Shown: piece by piece, positions 34,343 to 41,126 of the stretch
Position numbering within the stretch: the stretch's first letter is position 1
Layout: each line of letters opens with the position of its first letter
Source of the DNA: Lactobacillus sp. 0.1XD8-4
Lineage (GTDB): Bacteria; Bacillota; Bacilli; Lactobacillales; Lactobacillaceae
Assembly (NCBI RefSeq): GCF_009663775.1
Contig: NZ_RDBR01000018.1
Coordinates: 1-41,126, forward strand
Direction: 5' to 3'
Length of the DNA stretch: 41,126 nt
Made by a program: the position numbers and the translations under genes
The notes under the pieces: model-generated
What the model was told of the DNA's origin: nothing
Database searches by the model: none
What the model saw: only the letters and a program-made list of their open reading frames with translations

Positions 34343-36514
34343 ATGGCATTATCAGACATTGATATGACAAAGGTCAAATACTACGACTACAACAACGAGG
34401 TAAACATCCCGAAAAATGGGCAAATTCAGCTTGATAAAGATAAAATGGCCCTTGAAGATTTTATTAAAGAAAATGTTGAACCTAACACGAAACATTTTTC
34501 TTCTCTTCAAGAACGTTTTCAATGGTTAGAAGATAACGACTACATTGAAAAAGGGTTCATGAGCAAGTACAGCACTGAATTTATCGAAAAGCTGTACGAC
34601 TACCTCAAGGATCAAGACTTCCACTTCCACTCCTTTATGGCCGCTTATAAGTTTTATGCTCAGTATGCACTACGGACTAATGATAAGGAATATTACCTCG
34701 AAAACTATATTGACCGGGTTGCCATGAACGCGCTGTATCTTGCCAACGGGGACGAAGAGTTAGCGATGCAACTGGCTGACGAGATTATTCACCAACGCTA
34801 CCAACCCGCTACCCCGACTTTTCTTAATGTTGGCCGGAAGCGACGGGGAGAATTTGTTTCCTGTTTTGCAATCCAAACAACTGATGATATGAATACGATT
34901 GGACGGACTATCAATTCGGCCCTCCAGCTATCTAAAATCGGTGGCGGGGTCGGAATTAACCTCAGTAATCTTCGTGAAGCCGGTGCTCCGATCAAGAAAA
35001 TCAAGGGCGCTGCTAGCGGGGTTGTGCCAGTAATGAAATTATTAGAAGATAGCTTCTCATACTCCAACCAATTAGGTCAGCGTCAGGGAGCCGGGGTTGT
35101 CTACCTGAGTGTTTTCCATCCCGACATTATTGAATTTTTGGGTGCTAAAAAGGAAAACGCTGATGAAAAGATTCGGTTAAAGACCCTTTCCCTTGGAATT
35201 ACGGTTCCTGACAAGTTCTATGAGTTAGTCGAAAAGGATGCAGATATGTATCTCTTTAGCCCTTATGACGTAGAACGCGTCTATGGCGAGCCATTCTCCT
35301 ACATCGATATTACGAAAGAATACGATAACTTAGTTGCAAATGATGAGATCCGCAAGAAAAAGGTTAACGCGCGGGATCTCGAAGACGAAATCAGCAAGTT
35401 GCAACAAGAATCCGGTTACCCATATATTATTAATATCGATACTGAAAATCGCGACAACCCAATTAATGGTAAAATTGTGATGAGCAACCTTTGTTCGGAA
35501 ATTGCTCAAGTCCAAGTTCCAGCACGGGTAAACGATGACCAATCATACTCGGAAATGGGAATTGATATTAGTTGTAATCTTGGTTCAACTAACATTGCTA
35601 ACATGATGGAAAGCCCTGACTTTGGTCAATCAATCAAGGCCATGATGCGCGGACTTACCCGTATCAGTGATGTTGAAGACCTTGATGTTGTCCCAACGAT
35701 TCAAAACGGAAACCGGCTTGCGCACTCTGTCGGCTTAGGAGCAATGGGGTTACATAGTTACCTCGCCAAGCACCATATTCAATATGGAAGTCCGGTAGCA
35801 ATTGAATTTACCGGAGTCTACTTCATGCTCTTAAACTACTGGTCCCTCGTTGCATCAAACGAAATCGCCAAGGAGCGGCACGAGACTTTCCATGATTTTG
35901 AAAACAGTAAGTATGCGGACGGTTCATATTTTGATAAGTACGTGACAAAAGATTGGGGACCACAATCTGATGTTGTAAAAGAATTATTTGCCGGTATCTT
36001 TATTCCTGGAATTAAGGATTGGCAAAAGCTCAAAGAAAATGTCATGCAAGACGGCTTATACAACCAATACCGACTTGCAGTAGCACCTAACGGCTCAACA
36101 TCTTACATCAACGATTCCACAGCTAGTCTTCATCCGATTATCAACCGGGTAGAAGAACGGCAAGAAAAGATGATTGGGAAAATTTACTACCCAGCACCTT
36201 ACCTTTCAAATGACACAATGCCTTACTACCGTTCAGCTTACGATATGGATATGCGGAGGGTAATTGATACCTACGCTGCCGCTCAGCAACACGTCGATCA
36301 ATCACTTTCCATGACGCTGTTCATGCGGTCAACTATTCCTGCCGGCCTCTATGAATGGAAAGACGGTCGGACTGATAAGATGACCACCCGTGATCTTAAT
36401 ATTTTAAGGCACTATGCTTACAAGCGCGGAATCAAGTCGATTTACTATATCCGAACATTTACCGACGACAGTGATGAAATTGGGGCAAATCAATGTGAAA
36501 GCTGTGTAATTTAG
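34343..36514 (+). CDS. nrdE: Class Ib ribonucleoside-diphosphate reductase, alpha subunit NrdE
   Basis: This 723-residue protein reduces nucleoside diphosphates to deoxy forms. It lacks the N-terminal ATP cone of class Ia, as NrdE does. It has FVSCFAIQT (first redox cysteine, about 174), IGGGVGINLSNLR, the active-site SNLCSEIAQV (about 380), a YNQYRLAVAPNGSTSYI segment and the C-terminal cysteine pair QCESCVI. NrdH reduces that tail. GAAAGTGAG precedes the ATG at 34343. It is preceded by a hairpin after nrdH. Confidence 0.98.
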   Translation: MALSDIDMTKVKYYDYNNEVNIPKNGQIQLDKDKMALEDFIKENVEPNTKHFSSLQERFQWLEDNDYIEKGFMSKYSTEFIEKLYDYLKDQDFHFHSFMAAYKFYAQYALRTNDKEYYLENYIDRVAMNALYLANGDEELAMQLADEIIHQRYQPATPTFLNVGRKRRGEFVSCFAIQTTDDMNTIGRTINSALQLSKIGGGVGINLSNLREAGAPIKKIKGAASGVVPVMKLLEDSFSYSNQLGQRQGAGVVYLSVFHPDIIEFLGAKKENADEKIRLKTLSLGITVPDKFYELVEKDADMYLFSPYDVERVYGEPFSYIDITKEYDNLVANDEIRKKKVNARDLEDEISKLQQESGYPYIINIDTENRDNPINGKIVMSNLCSEIAQVQVPARVNDDQSYSEMGIDISCNLGSTNIANMMESPDFGQSIKAMMRGLTRISDVEDLDVVPTIQNGNRLAHSVGLGAMGLHSYLAKHHIQYGSPVAIEFTGVYFMLLNYWSLVASNEIAKERHETFHDFENSKYADGSYFDKYVTKDWGPQSDVVKELFAGIFIPGIKDWQKLKENVMQDGLYNQYRLAVAPNGSTSYINDSTASLHPIINRVEERQEKMIGKIYYPAPYLSNDTMPYYRSAYDMDMRRVIDTYAAAQQHVDQSLSMTLFMRSTIPAGLYEWKDGRTDKMTTRDLNILRHYAYKRGIKSIYYIRTFTDDSDEIGANQCESCVI

Positions 36515-36578
36515 GGCATGTTGGAATTTGATTTAAATGTAGTGCACTGGTAAACTTGATATTATGTATAATTGACTT

Positions 36579-36604
36579 CTTGGCAAGTTATTTCACCTGC
36601 CAAG
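36579..36604 (+). other. Hairpin in the nrdE-nrdF spacer
   Basis: CTTGGCA and TGCCAAG form a 7-bp perfect stem with a 12-nt loop, 17 nt before the nrdF ribosome binding site. An extended -10 like TATGTATAAT lies just upstream (near 36565-36573), so an internal start is possible. No T-run follows. Confidence 0.4.
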
Positions 36605-36631
36605 AGTAACCTGTTTGGAGGAGCGCAATCA

Positions 36632-37651
36632 ATGAAATTGGAAGAATTTAAACCTGTAAATCATTACGATGCGATCAACTGGAATGAAGTTTCCGATATG
36701 ATCGATAAAGCAACTTGGGAAAAACTGACAGAACAATTTTGGCTTGATACACGGATTCCTGTTGCCAACGATATGGATGATTGGCGCGAACTAGATGACG
36801 ATCACCAATGGACTGTTGGTCATGTTTTCGGTGGCTTGACCCTTCTTGATACTGTCCAGTCAGAAGCAGGATTGACTGCTCTTAAAGAAGACGTTAAAAC
36901 TCCACATGAGACTGCTGTTTTAAACAACATCCAATTCATGGAATCAGTTCACGCCAAGAGTTATTCAACAATCTTCTCAACCCTTAATACTCCTGACCAA
37001 ATTAAGGAAATCTTCGAATGGTCTGATACTGAAGAATATTTACAAAATAAGGCTGTTAAGATTGCTAATATGTACTTAGACCCAAGCCAGGACCCATTAA
37101 AGAAGAAAGTTGCTAACGTGTTCTTGGAAACTTTCCTATTCTATTCTGGTTTCTATACTCCTCTGTACTATCTTGGTCATAATAAATTAAATAACGTGGC
37201 GGAAATTATCAAGTTAATCTTACGTGATGAATCTGTTCACGGTACTTACATCGGTTACAAGTTCCAAGTTGGCATGCGTGACCGGACTGAAAAACAACAA
37301 CAGGATATGAAGGACTGGATGTACAACTTCCTATACGAACTTTACGATAACGAAGAAAAGTACACCCACCTGCTTTACGATCAAGTTGGCTGGACTGACG
37401 ATGTTTTAACCTTCATTCGGTACAATGCCAATAAGGCCTTGATGAACCTTGGTCAAGACCCGCTATTCCCTGATACTGCCTCTGATGTTAACCCTGTCGT
37501 TATGAATGGTACCTCTACTTCAACTTCTAACCATGATTTTTTTAGCCAAGTCGGCAATGGATATCGCATGGGAGCCGTTGAAGCGATGAGCGACAGCGAT
37601 TATGACGTTAAAGATCCAAACGCTGGCAAAGATAAAAACGCCCGCGACTAA
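36632..37651 (+). CDS. nrdF: Class Ib ribonucleoside-diphosphate reductase, beta subunit NrdF
   Basis: This 339-residue protein holds the dimetal-tyrosyl radical cofactor. Metal-ligand segments are visible: LLDTVQSEAGL, NNIQFMESVHAKSYS (E and H) and ILRDESVHGTYIGYKFQ (E and H), with the FYSGFYTPLYYLG region. I start at ATG 36632 behind TTGGAGGAG; the open frame from 36572 has no ribosome binding site. The last 60 residues are poorly conserved until the acidic tail. nrdI, whose flavodoxin product activates manganese NrdF, is not in this operon. Confidence 0.97.
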   Translation: MKLEEFKPVNHYDAINWNEVSDMIDKATWEKLTEQFWLDTRIPVANDMDDWRELDDDHQWTVGHVFGGLTLLDTVQSEAGLTALKEDVKTPHETAVLNNIQFMESVHAKSYSTIFSTLNTPDQIKEIFEWSDTEEYLQNKAVKIANMYLDPSQDPLKKKVANVFLETFLFYSGFYTPLYYLGHNKLNNVAEIIKLILRDESVHGTYIGYKFQVGMRDRTEKQQQDMKDWMYNFLYELYDNEEKYTHLLYDQVGWTDDVLTFIRYNANKALMNLGQDPLFPDTASDVNPVVMNGTSTSTSNHDFFSQVGNGYRMGAVEAMSDSDYDVKDPNAGKDKNARD

Positions 37652-37664
37652 TTAATAATAGGTT

Positions 37665-37701
37665 AAATAGCCATTATCCTTAACCGGGTAATGGCTATTT
37701 T
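37665..37701 (+). terminator. nrdHEF terminator
   Basis: AAATAGCCATTA and TAATGGCTATTT form a 12-bp perfect stem with a 12-nt loop, followed by TTTGTTTAAATTTTT. Confidence 0.85.
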
Positions 37702-37716
37702 GTTTAAATTTTTAAG

Positions 37717-37776
37717 TTGTGAAATCGATATATAACAAATTTATCTATCACTTTTTTATCATTGTGAAATACAATG
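37717..37776 (+). promoter_or_regulatory. Distal TTGTGAAAT sites upstream of adhE
   Basis: TTGTGAAAT, the left half of a Rex box, occurs at 37717 and 37762. The first is followed by ATAACAA with non-standard spacing. The second sits in a palindrome CATTGT-gaaat-ACAATG (37760-37776). They could be auxiliary Rex sites, which is uncertain. Confidence 0.35.
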
Positions 37777-37869
37777 CAAGTACATTGATTTAGCAAAAAT
37801 CACTTATCAAGTATTCCAAAAATAATACCAATCTTTTTTACTATTCTACCAGTATTATCAGCTCAACAA

Positions 37870-37883
37870 TGTAAGCGAATTCA
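37870..37883 (+). promoter_or_regulatory. Possible cre site upstream of adhE
   Basis: TGTAAGCGAATTCA resembles the cre consensus TGWAANCGNTNWCA with one or two mismatches in the right half. It lies about 40 bp upstream of the -35, and CcpA control of adhE is common in Firmicutes. Confidence 0.35.
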
Positions 37884-37896
37884 ATATTTATAACCA

Positions 37897-37914
37897 TTGT
37901 TTAAAGGTTCACAA
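37897..37914 (+). promoter_or_regulatory. Rex operator 1 of adhE
   Basis: TTGTTTAAAGGTTCACAA has the 18-bp Rex layout TTGT-N10-ACAA, with the right half TTCACAA exact. It ends 6 bp before the -35. Confidence 0.7.
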
Positions 37915-37919
37915 AGGTA

Positions 37920-37950
37920 TTTACAACGCAAAAAAATGTAGTAATATTAT
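37920..37950 (+). promoter_or_regulatory. adhE promoter
   Basis: TTTACAA (37920-37926) and TATTAT (37945-37950) are about 18 bp apart and lie between the two Rex boxes. The start codon is 50 bp further on. Confidence 0.55.
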
Positions 37951-37952
37951 AC

Positions 37953-37970
37953 ATGTTCAAAGGTTAACAA
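37953..37970 (+). promoter_or_regulatory. Rex operator 2 of adhE
   Basis: ATGTTCAAAGGTTAACAA repeats operator 1 with only three changes in 18 positions. It covers the expected transcription start just after the -10. Confidence 0.65.
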
Positions 37971-37999
37971 AAAAAGAATTGAAAAAGGAGATTTCAATT

Positions 38000-40636
38000 A
38001 TGCCTGCTAACAACAAGAAACAAGTTGAAAAAAAAGAATTAACTGCTGAAGAAAAAAAGCAAAACGCTCAAAAGTTAGTTGACGATTTAATGGCTAAGAG
38101 CCAAGCTGCTTTCGAACAGTTGCGTTACTACTCACAAGAGCAAGTTGACAAGATTTGTCAGGCAATGGCCCTCGCTGCTGAAGAACACCACATGGACTTA
38201 GCCGTTGATGCTGCCAACGAAACTGGTCGTGGAATTGCCGAAGATAAGGCTATCAAGAACATCTACGCAAGTGAATACATTTGGAACAACATCCGTCACG
38301 ATAAGACTGTTGGTATTATTGAAGACAACGATGAAGACCAAACTATCACAATTGCTGATCCTCTTGGTATTATTGCTGGTATCGTTCCCGTTACCAACCC
38401 AACCTCTACCACTATCTTCAAATCAATCATTAGTGCAAAGACGCGGAATACAATTATCTTTTCATTCCACCGTCAAGCAATGAAGTCATCCATTAAGACC
38501 GCAAAGATTCTCCAAGAAGCGGCTGAAAAAGCTGGTGCGCCAAAGAACATGATTCAATGGCTTCCTGAAAGTAGTCGTGAAAACACTACTGCCTTACTTC
38601 AACACCCTAATACCGCTACTATCTTAGCAACTGGTGGTCCTTCCCTTGTTAAGGCAGCCTACAGTTCTGGTAACCCTGCCCTCGGTGTTGGTCCTGGTAA
38701 CGGTCCTGCCTACATCGAAAAGACTGCTAACATCGAACGGTCAGTTTACGACATTGTTCTTTCTAAGACTTTCGATAACGGAATGATTTGTGCTACTGAA
38801 AACTCAGTTGTTGTTGACGAAGAAATCTATGACAAGGTTAAGGAAGAATTCCAAAAGTGGAACTGTTACTTCTTAAAGCCAAATGAAATTGACAAGTTTA
38901 CTGATGGCTTTATTGATCCAGACCGTCACCAAGTTCGTGGTCCAATCGCTGGTCGTTCTGCTAACGCAATTGCTGATATGTGTGGAATCAAGGTTCCTGA
39001 CAACACTAAAGTTATCATTGCTGAATATGAAGGTGTTGGTGACAAGTACCCACTTTCAGCTGAAAAGCTTTCCCCTGTATTGACAATGTACAAGGCTACT
39101 TCTCACGAAAATGCCTTTGATATCTGTGCTCAATTATTGCACTACGGTGGTGAAGGACACACTGCTGCTATCCACACCCTTGATGATGACTTAGCTACTA
39201 AGTACGGTCTTGAAATGCGTGCTTCACGGATTATCGTTAACTCACCATCTGGTATCGGTGGTATCGGTAACATTTACAACAACATGACGCCATCCCTTAC
39301 TTTAGGTACTGGTTCATATGGTAGCAACTCAATTTCACACAACGTTACCGACTGGGATCTCTTAAACATCAAAACAATTGCAAAGCGGCGTGAAAACCGT
39401 CAATGGGTTAAGATCCCCCCAAAAGTATACTTTCAACGCAACTCACTAAAAGAATTGCAAGATATTCCAAACATTGATCGGGCATTCATCGTTACTGGTC
39501 CTGGAATGAGCAAGCGTGGTTACGTTCAACGGGTTATCGACCAATTACGTCAACGTCAAAACAACACTGCTTTCTTAGTATTTGACGATGTTGAAGAAGA
39601 TCCATCAACAAACACGGTTGAAAAAGGTGTTGCGATGATGAACGACTTCAAGCCAGATACAATCATTGCCCTTGGTGGTGGTTCACCAATGGATGCAGCA
39701 AAGGCTATGTGGATGTTCTACGAGCACCCAGAAACTTCATGGTACGGTGTTATGCAAAAGTACCTTGATATCCGTAAGCGTGCTTACCAAATCAAGAAGC
39801 CTACTAAGTCTCAACTTATCGGTATCCCTACTACTTCTGGTACTGGTTCAGAAGTTACACCATTTGCGGTTATCACTGACTCTGAAACCCACGTTAAGTA
39901 CCCGCTTGCCGACTACGCATTGACACCAAACATTGCGATTGTTGACTCCCAATTCGTTGAAACTGTTCCTGCAACTACTACTGCTTGGACTGGACTTGAC
40001 GTTTTATGTCACGCTACTGAATCATACGTTTCAGTAATGGCAACTGACTACACTCGTGGTTGGTCATTACAAACAATCAAAGGGGTAATGGAAAACCTTC
40101 CTAAGTCAGTTCAAGGTGACAAGTTAGCTCGTCGTAAGATGCACGACTTCTCAACGATGGCTGGGATGGCATTCGGTCAAGCCTTCTTAGGAATTAACCA
40201 CTCCCTTGCCCACAAGATGGGTGGAGCATTTGGCCTTCCTCACGGTTTGCTTATTGCTATTGCAATGCCACAAGTAATTCGTTTCAATGCGCAACGTCCA
40301 CAAAAGCTTGCCCTCTGGCCACACTACGAAACTTACCATGCTACTAAAGACTACGCTGATATTGCTCGCTTCATTGGTTTGAAGGGTAACAGTGATGAAG
40401 AATTAGCTGAAGCATACGCTAAGAAAGTTATCGAACTTGCTCACCAATGTGGTGTTAAGTTAAGTTTGAAGGACAATGGTGTTAAGCGTGAAGACTTTGA
40501 CAAGGCTGTTGATGATCTTGCCCGTCTTGCTTACGAAGACCAATGTACTACTACTAACCCAGTTGAACCACTTGTTAGCCAACTCAAAGAATTACTTGAA
40601 CGTTGCTACGATGGTACTGGCGTAGAAGAAAACTAA
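38000..40636 (+). CDS. adhE: Bifunctional acetaldehyde-CoA/alcohol dehydrogenase AdhE
   Basis: This 878-residue fusion reduces acetyl-CoA to acetaldehyde and then ethanol, using two NADH, a key redox step in heterofermentation. The aldehyde dehydrogenase half (to about 440) has PLGIIAGIVPVTNPTST and the catalytic cysteine in DNGMICATENSVVV (about 246). The iron alcohol dehydrogenase half (from about 460) has ALGGGSPMDAAKAMW, TTSGTGSEVTPFAV, LDVLCHATESYVS and NHSLAHKMGGAFGLPHG, supplying metal ligands. The ATG at 38000 lies 9 nt after AAGGAG; a TTG at 37979 overlaps that site. Codon use is strongly biased (GGT, GCT, CGT, AAG), consistent with very high expression. Rex control is expected. Confidence 0.98.
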   Translation: MPANNKKQVEKKELTAEEKKQNAQKLVDDLMAKSQAAFEQLRYYSQEQVDKICQAMALAAEEHHMDLAVDAANETGRGIAEDKAIKNIYASEYIWNNIRHDKTVGIIEDNDEDQTITIADPLGIIAGIVPVTNPTSTTIFKSIISAKTRNTIIFSFHRQAMKSSIKTAKILQEAAEKAGAPKNMIQWLPESSRENTTALLQHPNTATILATGGPSLVKAAYSSGNPALGVGPGNGPAYIEKTANIERSVYDIVLSKTFDNGMICATENSVVVDEEIYDKVKEEFQKWNCYFLKPNEIDKFTDGFIDPDRHQVRGPIAGRSANAIADMCGIKVPDNTKVIIAEYEGVGDKYPLSAEKLSPVLTMYKATSHENAFDICAQLLHYGGEGHTAAIHTLDDDLATKYGLEMRASRIIVNSPSGIGGIGNIYNNMTPSLTLGTGSYGSNSISHNVTDWDLLNIKTIAKRRENRQWVKIPPKVYFQRNSLKELQDIPNIDRAFIVTGPGMSKRGYVQRVIDQLRQRQNNTAFLVFDDVEEDPSTNTVEKGVAMMNDFKPDTIIALGGGSPMDAAKAMWMFYEHPETSWYGVMQKYLDIRKRAYQIKKPTKSQLIGIPTTSGTGSEVTPFAVITDSETHVKYPLADYALTPNIAIVDSQFVETVPATTTAWTGLDVLCHATESYVSVMATDYTRGWSLQTIKGVMENLPKSVQGDKLARRKMHDFSTMAGMAFGQAFLGINHSLAHKMGGAFGLPHGLLIAIAMPQVIRFNAQRPQKLALWPHYETYHATKDYADIARFIGLKGNSDEELAEAYAKKVIELAHQCGVKLSLKDNGVKREDFDKAVDDLARLAYEDQCTTTNPVEPLVSQLKELLERCYDGTGVEEN

Positions 40637-40647
40637 TTAACTAATTT

Positions 40648-40682
40648 AAGCCTAGTTTCACAGAATTGTGTGACTAGGCTTT
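40648..40682 (+). terminator. adhE terminator
   Basis: AAGCCTAGT and ACTAGGCTT form a perfect stem with CACA/TGTG inside, followed by TATTAGTTT. Confidence 0.8.
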
Positions 40683-40823
40683 ATTAGTTTAATGATTTGA
40701 TATTACTTAAATAACATAGTAAGCCAGTTATTAAATTCCAATAACTAATTCACATAGAAACGTGTTTTTGACTTTATCTTCACGCCTCATCGATACGTGA
40801 CCAATTTATACAAAGAACAAATA
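40683..40823. other. AT-rich spacer, no gene seen
   Basis: I see no supported gene here. The only structure is a 7-bp inverted repeat AGTTATT/AATAACT (40726-40746). Confidence 0.6.
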
Positions 40824-40862
40824 GGGGCTCCAAAGTTCGGATTTTCCGAGCTTTGGAGCCCC
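40824..40862. terminator. Strong terminator-like hairpin
   Basis: GGGGCTCCAAAG-TTCGG and CCGAG-CTTTGGAGCCCC form a 17-bp stem with one mismatch and a 5-nt loop. Only TTT follows on the plus strand and TATTTG on the minus. It may be a second adhE terminator or end a minus-strand transcript. Confidence 0.55.
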
Positions 40863-40960
40863 TTTACGTAGTGTGCTTTAACTAAGAAATGCATTCAAGC
40901 TACAATTCCTTTTATCTACAAAATTAAATGATATAAAAACATATTATTATTTTTTTGTAA

Positions 40961-40974
40961 AGAAAGCGCTTGCA
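40961..40974 (+). promoter_or_regulatory. cre site (CcpA) overlapping the -35 of the last gene
   Basis: AGAAAGCGCTTGCA matches the cre core GAAARCGYTTWC almost exactly. It overlaps the -35 TTGCAT, the arrangement for carbon catabolite repression. Confidence 0.7.
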
Positions 40975-40997
40975 TTTTATTCCATTGGCGCTATACT
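40970..40997 (+). promoter_or_regulatory. Promoter of the gene at the right edge
   Basis: TTGCAT (40970-40975) and TATACT (40992-40997) are 16 bp apart. The expected start is near 41004, about 60 nt before the ATG. Confidence 0.65.
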
Positions 40998-41006
40998 TTA
41001 AATTGA

Positions 41007-41029
41007 AATAAGAAATATAGTTTCTTATT
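41007..41029 (+). promoter_or_regulatory. Palindrome AATAAGAAA-N5-TTTCTTATT just after the transcription start
   Basis: Nine-base perfect arms flank TATAG. Its position at about +3 to +25 suits either an operator for a local repressor or a 5' message hairpin. I do not recognise the motif. Confidence 0.5.
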
Positions 41030-41064
41030 AAGAAATGAAGAAATATTACAAAGAAGGTATATTT

Positions 41065-41126
41065 ATGGCTCAATCACAAGAAGAAATTAAACAAAATGAG
41101 GCTGCTCTTGATAAATTCAAAATGTC
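41065..41126 (+). CDS. Start of an unidentified protein, cut by the window end
   Basis: Twenty codons are visible (MAQSQEEIKQNEAALDKFKM), polar and probably helical, behind AAGAAGG. The frame is open to the edge. The cre site and the palindrome suggest a catabolite-repressed gene, perhaps for transport or use of a carbon source, but the product cannot be named from this fragment. Confidence 0.6.
   Translation, partial: MAQSQEEIKQNEAALDKFKM

Overview
The window looks like chromosomal DNA from a heterofermentative lactic acid bacterium, most likely Limosilactobacillus (L. reuteri group). The evidence is protein-level similarity to low-GC Firmicutes throughout, AGGAGG-type ribosome binding sites, T-box leaders, CIRCE, Rex, NrdR and cre sites, and gene order shared with Lactobacillales and Bacillus. 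I see no prophage, insertion sequence, CRISPR array, tRNA or rRNA. This is core genome, so most of the interest lies in regulation and in a few degenerate or unusual proteins.

Layout. (1) 34-4621, minus: a small membrane protein, the potassium importer KimA, a YveA/AspP-like amino acid permease and a YbaK/PrdX-type editing deacylase. (2) 4738-7815, minus: groES-groEL under a CIRCE operator and the redox repressor rex, whose own promoter carries a Rex-like box. (3) 7901-10776, plus: a YdiF-like ABC-F ATPase and an SDR oxidoreductase. (4) 10833-17222: two amino-acid operons diverge from about 14.1 kb. On the minus strand mtnU-mtnE-(ketopantoate reductase family) sits behind a T-box whose specifier reads as ATG (Met). 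On the plus strand proB-proA-proC sits behind a T-box whose specifier reads as a proline codon. (5) 17344-20911, minus: tsaB-rimI-tsaD and galE. (6) 21034-25765, minus: a polyphosphate operon of a degenerate Ppx/HD protein, ppk and ppx. (7) 25923-32957, minus: a long replication/repair and housekeeping operon, dnaX-ybaB-recR-yaaL-tmk-darA-holB-yabA-rsmI-acyl-ACP thioesterase. It is preceded by the SRP RNA and tadA in the same order as in Bacillus subtilis. (8) 33903-37701, plus: nrdH-nrdE-nrdF, class Ib ribonucleotide reductase, with two phased NrdR boxes. (9) 37702-40682, plus: adhE with several Rex-type sites around its promoter. (10) 40824-41126: a terminator-like hairpin, a cre-controlled promoter and the first codons of an unidentified gene.

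How the parts connect. Rex (NADH/NAD+ sensor) is encoded here, and its probable main target, adhE, is 30 kb away in the same window. KimA and DarA are a c-di-AMP-responsive potassium importer and a c-di-AMP receptor by family. The two T-box operons sense uncharged tRNA-Met and tRNA-Pro. The most unusual points are the Met T-box over an omega-amidase/glutamine transaminase/ketoacid reductase operon, the Ppx/HD protein that has lost the key motifs of both domains, three TTTTACT repeats at exact 10-bp spacing where a -35 should be in front of galE, and two near-identical Rex boxes bracketing the adhE promoter. I found no clearly new type of system; these are the best leads.
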